Below the pieces are notes generated by a model. The model worked only from the letters and a program-made list of their open reading frames with translations, searched no databases and was not told the origin of the DNA. Shown here piece after piece: positions 16,209-25,508 of a stretch of DNA of 64,000 nucleotides; the first letter of the stretch is position 1, and every line of letters starts with the position of its first letter. Both the position numbers and the translations under genes were made by a program. This DNA is from Gluconacetobacter liquefaciens (GTDB lineage: Bacteria; Pseudomonadota; Alphaproteobacteria; Acetobacterales; Acetobacteraceae): contig NZ_QQAW01000002.1 in the NCBI RefSeq assembly GCF_003350405.1, forward strand, positions 186,001-250,000, given 5' to 3'.

Positions 16209-17741
16209 TCAAAGGTTGGCGATCAGCTTGATGCCGACCAGTGTTGCGTTGGGAATGACCGAGGTTTCTCCTGGACGCATCATGTATTCGAATTCGGGAT
16301 AGAGGATCAGGCCCGGCAGCACGGGCATGCTGTAATAGGCCTCCAGCACCGCCGAATGGGTCTGCGGGCCCGTGATGTATGGCCCGAGCGGCAGGCCCGC
16401 CGCCTGCCGCAGTCGCTGGCCGTACGCCAGGCGGGGGCTCATCTGGTAATAGGAATACATCACGCCGAGCCGGTCGAAGGGGCGGCCGGGCAGGAGCCCG
16501 AGAAGCGAGGTGCCGAAATAGAATTCGTCGGCGAAGGTGGAGATGCTTGGCGTGTTGTGGATGTAGCCCGCCATCAGGTAGCCGCCGGACATCTGGCTCG
16601 TGCCGTGCGTGCGGTAGATCATCTGGTCCGCTTCGATATAGAATGTGTCGCGTGGTTTTTCGGCGTGCGGGTGGATCGCGTCCCGATACGCTGCCGGTAC
16701 CGTGCCGATCATGTCCGGATAGGGCGAGGTATCGTGCCCGTAGCCGAATTTGTAGTGCCCGACGAGTTTACGCGGACCGAAGAACGGCTCCCAGGTCAGT
16801 TCCACCGGGGTCTGGATGCCGGTCGTGGTTTCGCTGGCCCAGGCCCAGCCGGTGTTGTCCTGGGGCTTTGGCGCGATCTTGTAGATGCCGGTGCGCAAGG
16901 TCAGGTCGCGTAGCGGGCGGAAACGCAGCGTGCTGCCCCAGGATGTCTTGGGATAGACGCTCCAGCCCGGTGGTTCGCGGATCGCCATCGGGGCGGAGCA
17001 TTGCATCATGAACGTACACAGCAGCGCCGAGGTGCCGTAGGTGTGGGTCAGCGCGATGCGGCCGATATTGATGTTGAGCCGGTCGCCAAGAAACGATTTT
17101 TCGGCGTATAGATCGGCGAGGCGTGCGGCGGCGGGGCCGTGGATGCTCCAGAGTTCGGTGAGCAGTACGTTGCGCTCGCCTACATGGTCCCAGCCGACCT
17201 GGCGGCCTTCGCGATTCATGATCAGTCCGTGGACGTACCATCCGGTCAGCCCCAGCAACCGGCCCAGGTCGAACAGCATCGTCACGCGCAGGTCGTGGAC
17301 ATAATCCATGCCTCGGGACAGGCCGCCGTCGATGTTGGCCATGCCCTCGGCCTTGTAGATCATGTCGAAGGTGAAGCCGCGCCGGCTCAGCCATTGGCGC
17401 CAGGGGCGGGCCTGTGAAATCAGATTGCCCGATGACCGGTCGATTGCGAAATAATCGGCGCTTGGGTCGCCGGCGCGCAGGGCATCGTCATGCGGCGGCA
17501 GGAGGCCGGAGAGACTTTCTCCGTCGAAGAGAGGAGAAAGCTTGTCCTCGGCGAGCGGGCGCTTCTGTTTCACCGGTGCGGTTGTCGCTGCCGGCTTGCC
17601 GGTGGCCGCGAGACTGGTGTGCACGGTTATGCAGGCCATGGCCATGAACAGCGCCAGGGCGAAGATCGTCCAGTCATCGATCAGGACCCATGTGTTGTCA
17701 TACGGCCTGTTTCGGCACGGGTGGGAAACTGGATGTCCCAT
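16209..17741 (-). CDS. OprB-family carbohydrate-selective porin
   Basis: About 510 residues from the ATG at 17741; the frame opens from a TTG at 17894 and has another ATG at 17801, so the exact start is uncertain. A signal-like hydrophobic segment ('FALALFMAMACITVHTSLAA') follows. The body shows OprB features: 'DMIYKAEGMANIDGG', 'LNINIGRIALTHTYGTSALLCTFM' (in part), repeated aromatic-ended strands, and a C-terminal strand ending 'LVGIKLIANL'. OprB porins let glucose and related sugars cross the outer membrane, and acetic acid bacteria use several. Placed upstream of an MFS carrier on the same strand. Confidence 0.85.
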   Translation of the reverse strand: MGHPVSHPCRNRPYDNTWVLIDDWTIFALALFMAMACITVHTSLAATGKPAATTAPVKQKRPLAEDKLSPLFDGESLSGLLPPHDDALRAGDPSADYFAIDRSSGNLISQARPWRQWLSRRGFTFDMIYKAEGMANIDGGLSRGMDYVHDLRVTMLFDLGRLLGLTGWYVHGLIMNREGRQVGWDHVGERNVLLTELWSIHGPAAARLADLYAEKSFLGDRLNINIGRIALTHTYGTSALLCTFMMQCSAPMAIREPPGWSVYPKTSWGSTLRFRPLRDLTLRTGIYKIAPKPQDNTGWAWASETTTGIQTPVELTWEPFFGPRKLVGHYKFGYGHDTSPYPDMIGTVPAAYRDAIHPHAEKPRDTFYIEADQMIYRTHGTSQMSGGYLMAGYIHNTPSISTFADEFYFGTSLLGLLPGRPFDRLGVMYSYYQMSPRLAYGQRLRQAAGLPLGPYITGPQTHSAVLEAYYSMPVLPGLILYPEFEYMMRPGETSVIPNATLVGIKLIANL

Positions 17742-18072
17742 GCACCGTTTTTCTGCCGGGCGAAGGGGCATGTGACACGAGAAAGCCATCGCGAGAAGCA
17801 TGGTATCGTTAGCCGATTCTTTGTTATTATTTCTGGGATGCGTTGAAGCATCGCCTCTGGCGTCATTCTCAGCATTCTCGTGCGGAGAGAACAATATATG
17901 CTTCTATGAATATATATTATAGTTTATTTGTATGTATTTCTGGAAATTTAGAAAATACTTGGTGAACCATTGGTTTGCGAGATCGGGCCGAGCATGTTTC
18001 ACCCGTTCGTGACGGGGTGTCTTCACCAAGAGGTGACTTCAGTCTTTGGTGTTATAACGAAAATTGACGGCT
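17742..18072. other. Intergenic region upstream of the OprB porin gene
   Basis: 331 bp between the LysR stop and the chosen porin start. The middle (about 17895-17965) is very AT-rich with TATATATTATAG and TATTTCTGGAAATTTAGAAA, probably the porin promoter region. Near 18022-18053 an imperfect inverted repeat (CACCAA ... TTGGTG) may be a regulator site or LysR terminator. No gene was recognised. Confidence 0.4.
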
Positions 18073-18993
18073 TTATCTTGCATGTTCCATGTTCGCTAGA
18101 TCGGTTAGTTCGTGATCGAGAATGTCGGCAACCAGCAGGGCGGCGGCGGACAGATGCCGGCCGCGATCATGGACCAGTGACAGGGCCAGCGGGTGAACGG
18201 ACGCATGGGCCAGCGGCGTGAAGCACAGCAGGCCGTGGGCGACTTCCTCCATCACATCCAGCGCGCTCAGCAGGCTGATGCCGGTGCCGGCGGCGACCAG
18301 CGATTTGATCAGTTGGACATTGTTACTGGTCGTCGCCATGCGTGCGGTGACCGCGCAATCGGTTTCGAGGCGGGTGAAGATTGCCGCTATGGCGAGGGGA
18401 GCGGCCGGGACGATCGTCGGTTCGTCGGCGCAGGCGGAAAAGCGTACGGAGGCCAGTTGCGACAGCCCGTGTCCGGGCGGTGAGACGAACCCCAGCGGAA
18501 ACTGGGCCGTGTTCCTGACATGCAGGCTGCGGATACCCGTGGGATCGAGCATCAGGGCCAGGTCGGCGCTGCCGTCATCCAGCAGGCTCGCGATCTCGGT
18601 ATTGTCGTGAATGCGGAGATTCAGGACGATGCCGGGATGGGTCTGCCGCAGCCGGGCAATGAGGCTGGTCAGGAAGGAGCGCGTCAGCGCCTCCGGCGCC
18701 ACCAGGGTGACCTGACCGCGACGCAAGCCTTTGAGATCGTCGATCTGCCGGGCGACATCCGCGAAATCGCGGTGCCAGCGTCGGGCGTGGGCGTGCAGGA
18801 TCTCGCCGGCGGCCGTCAGGCGCATGCCGGTGGGCAGGCGTTCGAACAGGGGGGCACCGAGTGCTTTCTCACCTTGCAGGAGTTGCCGGTCGATCGCCGA
18901 GGCGGCGATGCGCAATTCCTCGGACGCGCGGCGGATCGAGCCGTGCCGGGCGACCGCCAGAAAATAGAGCAGAAACCGCGAGAAAGCCGGCAT
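18073..18993 (-). CDS. LysR-family transcriptional regulator
   Basis: 306 residues from the ATG at 18993; the frame is open another 126 codons upstream but that overlaps the Rieske gene antisense and is not conserved. The N-terminal winged helix-turn-helix ('FLLYFLAVARHGSIRRASEELRIAASAIDRQL', in part) is complete, followed by a LysR substrate-binding domain ('GTGISLLSALDVMEE'). The 'SAIDRQLLQGEKALGAPLFERLP' recognition helix region is atypical in lacking the usual SQPALS. It is divergent from the Rieske oxygenase gene (106-bp shared region), which makes that gene its likely target. Confidence 0.85.
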   Translation of the reverse strand: MPAFSRFLLYFLAVARHGSIRRASEELRIAASAIDRQLLQGEKALGAPLFERLPTGMRLTAAGEILHAHARRWHRDFADVARQIDDLKGLRRGQVTLVAPEALTRSFLTSLIARLRQTHPGIVLNLRIHDNTEIASLLDDGSADLALMLDPTGIRSLHVRNTAQFPLGFVSPPGHGLSQLASVRFSACADEPTIVPAAPLAIAAIFTRLETDCAVTARMATTSNNVQLIKSLVAAGTGISLLSALDVMEEVAHGLLCFTPLAHASVHPLALSLVHDRGRHLSAAALLVADILDHELTDLANMEHAR

Positions 18994-19099
18994 GACGAGG
19001 GTGCTCTTATTTTGCGAACGGGAAAGATGAAATTCTGATATATACGCGAATGAACCAGCTATGAAACCATGGGGACCGACCCGTATGCCAGGAGGCCCC

Positions 19100-20158
19100 A
19101 TGTCCGTCGTTTCCCAGAGCCCTGCCCCGGCCCCGGCCGGGAGAGCGTTGCCGCGTGACTGCACCTTCCTGCCCGAGGATTGGCGGCTGCTGGCACGCAA
19201 CTGGTATCCGGTGGCGCTGGGGCGGGAGTTGGGGAGTGCGCCGCTGGGGGTGACGCTGCTGGATACGCCGCTGGTTTTGTATCGGGCGGGCGAGGCCATT
19301 GTGGTGGCGGATAATCTGTGCCCGCATCGCGGGGTGCCGCTGAGCATGGGCAAGGGCGACGGCCAGACCATCGCCTGCGCCTATCATGGGCTCGTTTTCG
19401 GTGCCGAGGGCCGGTGCAGGCATGTTCCCGCCAATCCGGACAATAATATCCCGCCCCGGCTGCATCTGCGGACCTATCCGGCGGTCGAGCGCTATGGGCT
19501 GATCTGGACCTGTCTGGACCCCGAAGGCGAACCCGCCATTCCGCCGATGCCGCATTGGGACGAGCCGGCTTTCCAGCGGATCACCTGCCCCTGGATCGAC
19601 ATCGCGGGGTTTGCCGGCCGACAAGTGGAGGGGTTCATCGATGTGGCGCATTTCGCCTTCGTCCACACCGAAACCTTCGCCGATCCGAATAATGCGGTCG
19701 TGCCGCCTTATATGCCGACCCCGACGCCGACCGGCTTTGAGGCCGAGTACCGGAGCAGCGTCGGCAATTATCCGATCGGGGTGTCGGATCGGGGGCGGCC
19801 GGGGTTTGAGTGGCTGCGTCATTTCCGCGTGCATGTGCCCTTTACCGCCACGCTGGAGATTCATTTCCCCGATGAGGGGCGGCTGGTGATCATGAATGCG
19901 GCCTCGCCGGTTTCGGCGCGGAAGACCCGGATGTTTGCGCCGATCTGCCGCAATTTCGACCGGGATCTGCCGGTCGAGGATGTGTATGCGTTCAATCGCC
20001 GGGTCTTTGAGGAGGATCGTGCCATCGTCGAGGCCCAGAAGCCGGAGAACCTGCCGCTGGACCCCACGCTGGAAGCGCATGTGATGGCCGATCGGAGTTC
20101 CATCGCCTATCGGCGGGCGTTGCGGGCGCGGGGGTTCAGCAGTTTCTTTACGGCATGA
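19100..20158 (+). CDS. Rieske non-heme iron oxygenase, alpha subunit (VanA-like)
   Basis: 352 residues from the ATG at 19100, with AGGAGG four bases upstream. The Rieske cluster motif is complete: Cys74-Pro-His76 and Cys93-x2-His96. The catalytic iron site 'DVAHFAFVH' gives Asp181, His184 and His189. Size and architecture match vanillate O-demethylase and related aromatic ring or O-demethylating oxygenases. No ferredoxin or reductase partner gene is adjacent, so electrons must come from a protein encoded elsewhere. Two LysR genes flank it (18073 minus, 20234 plus). Confidence 0.88.
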   Translation: MSVVSQSPAPAPAGRALPRDCTFLPEDWRLLARNWYPVALGRELGSAPLGVTLLDTPLVLYRAGEAIVVADNLCPHRGVPLSMGKGDGQTIACAYHGLVFGAEGRCRHVPANPDNNIPPRLHLRTYPAVERYGLIWTCLDPEGEPAIPPMPHWDEPAFQRITCPWIDIAGFAGRQVEGFIDVAHFAFVHTETFADPNNAVVPPYMPTPTPTGFEAEYRSSVGNYPIGVSDRGRPGFEWLRHFRVHVPFTATLEIHFPDEGRLVIMNAASPVSARKTRMFAPICRNFDRDLPVEDVYAFNRRVFEEDRAIVEAQKPENLPLDPTLEAHVMADRSSIAYRRALRARGFSSFFTA

Positions 20159-20233
20159 GGGTGGTGGGGCTTGTCGGCACCGGCGTCTTCGGCAAGGAGA
20201 ACAGGACGTTCCGCAAAGTGAAGGAAGGGCGTC

Positions 20234-21178
20234 TTGTTCCTCCGGCAGTTGACCTATCTCGTGGCGCTCGATCGGTTTCGCCATTTTTCGCGCGCGGCGG
20301 AACATTGTGGCGTGTCGCAGCCCGCGCTTTCGGCGGCGATCCGGCAGTTGGAGCATGAACTGGGTGTGACCATCGTTCGCCGTCGGCAGCGGGTGCTGGG
20401 GCTGACGCCGGAGGGCGAGCGGGTGCTGGCCTGGGCGCGGCAGAGCCTCGCCGCGCTGGACGGGTTGCGGCAGGAAGCCGGGTTTGCGCATGAGGAGGCC
20501 GGCGGTAGTCTGGCCATCGGCATCATGCCACCGGCCCAGCAACTGGCGCCGCTGCTGATGGAAAGCCTGCGGGCCGCGATACCGGCGCTGCATCTGGAAC
20601 TGACCGTTGCCGCGCATGGCGACATCCTGCGTGGGCTATCCGAGCAGCGGTTCGGCCTGGGGATCGTCTATCTCGACCGGTTGCCGGCCGGGGGGACGTT
20701 CGAGGCCCATGCGCTTTATGTGGAGCAGCATGTGCTGGTGGGCGGACCAGGTATTGTGATGCCGGGTCGCGTGCGCTGTGCTTGGGGTGATGCGGCCGGG
20801 TTGCCGCTATGCCTGCTGGACCGTTCGATGCGTAGCCGGCAGATCGTCGATCGCGGCTTCGCGGAGGCGGGGGTTGTGCCCGATGTGCGCTTCGAGACGA
20901 ATGCGCTCGACCTTCTGCATGCGGAACTTCGGGCGGGGCGCCTGGCCTCGGTCCTGCCGGTGGCGGCTTTGCCGCCGCGCACGGATGGCATCCCGCTTCA
21001 GATCCGGCGGCTCGATCCGTCGTTGACGCCGGCGGTCGGGCTGGTGCGGGTGCGGCAGCCGATGACCAGCGCACTGATGGCGCGGTGCTGGCATGTGGCG
21101 TCCAGCCTTGTGCTGACGGATGTGCTGACGATGGAGGAAAGGCGTTCTTTTTTGAAAAAAAGAACCAAAAAACTTTGA
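20234..21178 (+). CDS. LysR-family regulator (OxyR/CbbR-like branch), C-terminus encoded by repeat B
   Basis: 314 residues from a TTG start at 20234 with AAGGA upstream. The HTH 'FSRAAEHCGVSQPALSAAIRQLEHELG' (in part) is canonical, and the effector domain starts 'GSLAIGIMP'. A single Cys (Cys192 or so, in 'LPLCLLDRS') sits where OxyR has its sensor region, but a full OxyR cysteine pair is not clear. The last ~10 residues ('RRSFLKKRTKKL') and the stop come from the A/T-tract repeat, so the ancestral stop was probably lost or overrun. Likely regulates the upstream Rieske gene or the downstream FUSC exporter. Confidence 0.85.
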   Translation: MFLRQLTYLVALDRFRHFSRAAEHCGVSQPALSAAIRQLEHELGVTIVRRRQRVLGLTPEGERVLAWARQSLAALDGLRQEAGFAHEEAGGSLAIGIMPPAQQLAPLLMESLRAAIPALHLELTVAAHGDILRGLSEQRFGLGIVYLDRLPAGGTFEAHALYVEQHVLVGGPGIVMPGRVRCAWGDAAGLPLCLLDRSMRSRQIVDRGFAEAGVVPDVRFETNALDLLHAELRAGRLASVLPVAALPPRTDGIPLQIRRLDPSLTPAVGLVRVRQPMTSALMARCWHVASSLVLTDVLTMEERRSFLKKRTKKL

Positions 21179-21270
21179 TTCGTTTGGGAGTTTTTTTGCT
21201 GGGGCGCGTGAGGGTTCTGAACGGACAGAGGCTTTTTTGCTTCTTTTTTGGAAGACAGAAGAAGAGAGTC
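21144..21270 (+). repeat. Dispersed A/T-tract intergenic repeat, copy B
   Basis: Starts inside the LysR 3' end with the same palindrome (arms GTTCTTTTTT and AAAAAAGAAC with an extra A, 21144-21165), then CAAAAAACTTTGATT, GGGAGTTTTTTTGCTGGGGC, TTCTGAACGGACAGAGG and CTTTTTTGCTTCTTTTTTGG, ending near an AGAAGAAG stretch. It is the longest and best-preserved copy. Confidence 0.88.
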
Positions 21271-21363
21271 TTGGCTTCATAAGCGTGCTTTATGATTTGA
21301 TCATGAAAATCACTTGGACGCCGCGTGTGCCCACGCTCACTGTCCGCCGCCGAAAGCGGGGGA

Positions 21364-23166
21364 GTGAAGACGGCTGTGAGCGCGGAGCGGTGGAACTGGC
21401 TGTTCGCGCCTGCGCGGGCCGATCTGGGGTTCGCGGTCCGGACCGCGTGCGCCGCCATCCTGTCGTTGCTGATTGCGATGTGGATGGAACTGGGCAGCCC
21501 GCAATGGGCGCCGCTGACCGTCTGGACCGTGGCGACGGCCTCGCGCGGGGAGTCGTTTTCCAAGGCACGGTGGCGTCTGGCCGGGACGGTCGTGGGGTGC
21601 GGCGTGGGGGTGGCGCTGATCGCCGCCTTTCCGCAGGAGACGGGGCTGTTCTTTCTCTGCCTCGCCCTGTGGACTGGGTTGTGCTGCGGGCTGGCCACGG
21701 CTTTTGACGGGTACCGGAGCTACGGCTTTCTGGTTGCCAGCTTTACGGCCGCCATCGTTGCCACGGATGGTATCGCCTCGCCTGACGATGCGTTCTTCAT
21801 CGCGATGGCGCGGGGGACGTATATCGCGCTCGGTATTCTCTGCGAGGCTGTGCTGGCCATGCTGTTTTCGCCCGGCATGCGCGAGCGGGCGCGGGGGGCA
21901 TTGCTGGCGCGGTTGCGCGGCGTGTCCGCCATGGCGCGGCAGAGGCTGGAGAACTGGCATGCGGCCGAGCCCGGCCCGGCGACCGAAAGCGCCCTGCTGG
22001 CGGACATCATGGCGGCATCGGCGCGGATCGAATTCGATGTGCTGGAGATGGGGCCGGCGGCCGGGCGCGTCGCAGACCACGCCCGCGCGGCGGTGGCCGA
22101 CCTGCTGGCGGGCTTGGCGCGAATCCGCGCGGGGGCGCCCTGGGCCTCCGTGCTGCGGATGCTGGATGGCGGGGAACAGCATATCGAGGCCATAGCCGCG
22201 CCGCGCCGCGGGGATCGCTTTCGGTTTCGCAGCCGTTCGGTACGGCAGGCGACGCAGGGGCTGAGGAATGGCGCGCGGGTGGCGGCGGGCGTGCTGGCTG
22301 CGTCGGTCATCTGGTATGTGACGGCGTGGCCATCGGGGATCGGGTTCATCGCATATGTCGTGCTGGTCTATGGACTGCTGGCGACGCGGGAGGTGCCGGT
22401 ACTGGCTTCGGCGGCCTTTGGCCGAGGGGCGATGTGGTGTGCGATCGTCGCCGCTGTCTATGTGCTGCTGATCATGCCGATGGTGACGGCGCCGGAAATG
22501 CTGGCCTTCTGCCTGCTGGTGCCGATGGTGGTCGGCGGGCTGGCCGCGCGGACGCCGCGGCTGGTGAACCACGCCTTTTCCTTCAACATGTTTCTGCCGG
22601 TCCTGATCGGGCCGTCCAATGCCGGCCGGTATGACGAAAGCGCCTTCCTGAACGGGACGATGGCTTTTCTGGCGGCGGTGTTTTTTGCCGGGGCGATGTT
22701 CCGGCTCGTGCTGCCCTTTCGGCCCGACGAGCATCTGCGGCGCACCATCGGCTGGGCGGAACGGCGGTTGCCGGGCCTGGCGACGGGGCGGAGGGTGCCT
22801 TCGGCGCGCGCCTGGCTGATGACGAACGCGGATAGCATGGTTCGCGCCGTCCGTACCGGGCGCGGTGTGCCCCAGGAGCGGCTTTTCGCCTATTTCGCGG
22901 CGCATATGGCCGTCATGGTGCAGGGCCTGTGCGTGATCGAGATTCGCGAGGCCATGGCGGGCGGCGCGCTTCCGATGCCTGTTGCCCGGCGACTGGCGGC
23001 GTTTCTGCGCGTATGGACGCGCAACCCGGCACGGGCGGCAGCTCTTGTGCCCGCGCTGCTGCGCCGGGCGGACATGCAGGCTCCGGCCGGGGAAGACCTG
23101 GCGACCGCGCTCAGGGCCATCATGCTGCATGACCGAAGCGAAACCGGGCGCGTCAGCGGCAGGTGA
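21364..23166 (+). CDS. FUSC-family inner-membrane exporter protein (YccC/AaeB-like)
   Basis: About 600 residues. Two hydrophobic blocks of about six helices each (residues ~25-170 and ~325-465) are separated by a soluble region and followed by a cytoplasmic tail, the typical FUSC layout; 'QWAPLTVWTVATASRGESFSKARWRLAGT' (in part) is the conserved first-block signature. Relatives export aromatic carboxylic acids, usually with an MFP and small DUF1656 partner, neither of which is adjacent. GTG at 21364 is chosen; GTGs at 21325 and 21376 are alternatives. It follows the LysR gene and repeat B. Confidence 0.82.
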   Translation: MKTAVSAERWNWLFAPARADLGFAVRTACAAILSLLIAMWMELGSPQWAPLTVWTVATASRGESFSKARWRLAGTVVGCGVGVALIAAFPQETGLFFLCLALWTGLCCGLATAFDGYRSYGFLVASFTAAIVATDGIASPDDAFFIAMARGTYIALGILCEAVLAMLFSPGMRERARGALLARLRGVSAMARQRLENWHAAEPGPATESALLADIMAASARIEFDVLEMGPAAGRVADHARAAVADLLAGLARIRAGAPWASVLRMLDGGEQHIEAIAAPRRGDRFRFRSRSVRQATQGLRNGARVAAGVLAASVIWYVTAWPSGIGFIAYVVLVYGLLATREVPVLASAAFGRGAMWCAIVAAVYVLLIMPMVTAPEMLAFCLLVPMVVGGLAARTPRLVNHAFSFNMFLPVLIGPSNAGRYDESAFLNGTMAFLAAVFFAGAMFRLVLPFRPDEHLRRTIGWAERRLPGLATGRRVPSARAWLMTNADSMVRAVRTGRGVPQERLFAYFAAHMAVMVQGLCVIEIREAMAGGALPMPVARRLAAFLRVWTRNPARAAALVPALLRRADMQAPAGEDLATALRAIMLHDRSETGRVSGR

Positions 23167-23420
23167 GGGTGCCGTTTGGGCGTCTTGCGGGCGTGCCTGG
23201 ATGCGTGGCCGAGCCCTGAACGGCCATCTGCCGCGGAAGTGGGCGCCTGTGGCCCGATAGTCGGATTCTGATTGAAAATGCGCTCTGCCATGACTGGTGG
23301 TGGTCGGGATATGTCCGAATTCAGTATCAGTGGAACTGGATAAGGCCTTGAAGAATATTTCTTCAGTGATATTAGACGGAAAAATGGCGCTTTTTTTCAT
23401 TTGAAGAAAGACATGTTTCG

Positions 23421-25508
23421 GTGAGTTCTGTATTCGCCTGCATCCTTCGTGAGCATGATCTTTGGATCGTGCTGGTCGCAGCGCTTCTCTGCGGCGTGGG
23501 GGCGTGGGTGACGGCGCGCCTGTTCCGCAGGGCCATGCAGACGAACGGGTCGCAGCGGATCGGGTGGTATGTGCTGACCGCCCTGGCGACCGGTGTGGCC
23601 ATCTGGTGCACGCACTTCATCGCGATGATGGGGTTCCGGTCAGGGACGACTGTTACGTTCGATCCGTTCCTGACCCTGCTCTCGCTGTTCATCTGCATTG
23701 TCGGGAGCGTTCTTGGGTTCGTTGCCGCCGGCAGCAAGGTCATCAGATGGCCTTCCTTGGTGGGCGGCGGGCTGCTGGGGCTTTCGATTGCGGCCATGCA
23801 TTACGTCGGCATGATGGCCTATCATGTCCATGGGCAGGTCCATTGGGATCTGACCTATGTGGTCGGGTCGGGTATACTCGGTCCGCTTCTGGCCATGACG
23901 GCCCTGAACATGGCGCTGAAGGGCACGGCAAAGAGCACCAATGCCATGGCGGCCCTGTTCGCCGCCGCCATTCTGTCGGTGCATTTTCTGGGCATGACGG
24001 CCTTTCATGTCGTCTCGGGTGGCGATGGCATGGTGCCTTCCCATTCCGAAGCCCTGAAAACCATGATCATGGCGGTGATCGGCATGAGCCTGATCATCCT
24101 GGTGATGGGGATGGTCAGCTACCTGATCGACGACAGCACTCGGGCCGAGACCGTCGAACGATTGCGGCGCATGGCGTTGAACGATGCGCTGACCGGCCTG
24201 CCGAACCGGGCGAATTTCAATGATCGGCTGGATTTCGAAATCGCGCTGGCGGCGCAGCGTGGGGGGCGGCTGGCCCTGATCGGCATTGATCTGGATCGTT
24301 TCAAGGACATCAACGATCTGCGGGGGCATTCGGCTGGCGATGAGGTGCTGCGCGTGCTTGGCCAGCGCATGAAGGCCATGCAGCAGGGTGAGCAGGGCCG
24401 GTTCATCGCCCGTACCGGTGGAGACGAGTTCACGGCATTGTACCGCATCGGTGTCTCCGGCGATGTCACCGGGTTCGTCTCCCGGATCGAGCAGGCCCTT
24501 TCGGATCCGATCGCGTTTGAAAATCTTGAAATCACGTCCGGGGGCAGCCTGGGGGTCGCGATCTTTCCCGATGATGCCGTCGACAGGGAAAACCTGGTCA
24601 ATTGCGCGGATCTGGCGATGTATCGCGCCAAATCGAATCCGTTGCAGCGGGTCTGTTTCTACGAAGCCGGCATGGATGAACGGATCCGCGAACGTCGTGC
24701 GCTGGCCGCGGATCTGCGTGATGCGATCAGCCAGAACCAGCTTATGTTGCATTATCAGGTCCAGACCATCGTATCGACTGGCAGCATTCGTGGCTTCGAG
24801 GCCCTGCTGCGCTGGAAACACCCGAAATTGGGCCAGATCCCCCCCAGTGAGTTTATTCCGCTGGCCGAGGAGAGCGGGCTGATCCTGCCGATCGGGGAAT
24901 GGGTGCTGTGCACGGCGTGCCGCGAAGCGGTGACGTGGGACCCGCCTTATACGATTGCCGTCAATCTCTCGGCCGTGCAGTTCATCAACGCCGACCTGCC
25001 GGCGATGGTCCGGAAAGTTCTGGCCGAGACGGGGTTGGCCCCGGAACGGCTGGAACTGGAACTGACGGAATCAACTATCTTCGCCGATCGTGAACGCTCG
25101 CTGGAGATGCTGCGCCAGATCCGGGCGTTGAAGGTGAGCATTGCCCTGGATGATTTCGGCACCGGCTATTCGTCGCTGGATACCCTGCGATCGTTCACCT
25201 TCGACCGGATCAAGATCGACCGGTCCTTCTTCAGTGCCACGGCGGCGACGACCCAGACGACAGCCATCATCCGGGCCGTTCTGGCGTTGGGGAAGAGCTT
25301 CGGCATTCCAGTGATGGCGGAGGGAATCGAAACCTACGACCAGCTTTCGATGCTGAATGCCGAAGGCTGCGAGGAAGCGCAGGGATTTCTCCTCGGACAT
25401 CCCGTCACGGTGGATGACATCGTTCGCAAGGGGCAGATCGCGCGGCTGCATGGCGGCCCGGATGGAGCAGGTGCAGTGGATACGACGCAGGCAGAGAGCG
25501 CGGCATGA
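23421..25508 (+). CDS. MHYT-GGDEF-EAL cyclic-di-GMP enzyme
   Basis: 695 residues, GTG start. An N-terminal MHYT sensor with seven membrane helices (~residues 1-235) shows three motif copies: 'CTHFIAMM', 'AMHYVGMM' and 'SVHFLGMT', thought to bind copper and sense gases or redox. A GGDEF domain (~250-425) has an intact 'RTGGDEF' and 'DRFKDIND', so it may make c-di-GMP; no RxxD inhibitory site precedes it. The EAL domain (~435-675) keeps EALLRW, VNLS, ELTES, DDFGTG, KIDRSF, AEGIET and QGFLLG, so it should hydrolyse c-di-GMP. Its stop overlaps the next gene's start (ATGA). Confidence 0.93.
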   Translation: MSSVFACILREHDLWIVLVAALLCGVGAWVTARLFRRAMQTNGSQRIGWYVLTALATGVAIWCTHFIAMMGFRSGTTVTFDPFLTLLSLFICIVGSVLGFVAAGSKVIRWPSLVGGGLLGLSIAAMHYVGMMAYHVHGQVHWDLTYVVGSGILGPLLAMTALNMALKGTAKSTNAMAALFAAAILSVHFLGMTAFHVVSGGDGMVPSHSEALKTMIMAVIGMSLIILVMGMVSYLIDDSTRAETVERLRRMALNDALTGLPNRANFNDRLDFEIALAAQRGGRLALIGIDLDRFKDINDLRGHSAGDEVLRVLGQRMKAMQQGEQGRFIARTGGDEFTALYRIGVSGDVTGFVSRIEQALSDPIAFENLEITSGGSLGVAIFPDDAVDRENLVNCADLAMYRAKSNPLQRVCFYEAGMDERIRERRALAADLRDAISQNQLMLHYQVQTIVSTGSIRGFEALLRWKHPKLGQIPPSEFIPLAEESGLILPIGEWVLCTACREAVTWDPPYTIAVNLSAVQFINADLPAMVRKVLAETGLAPERLELELTESTIFADRERSLEMLRQIRALKVSIALDDFGTGYSSLDTLRSFTFDRIKIDRSFFSATAATTQTTAIIRAVLALGKSFGIPVMAEGIETYDQLSMLNAEGCEEAQGFLLGHPVTVDDIVRKGQIARLHGGPDGAGAVDTTQAESAA

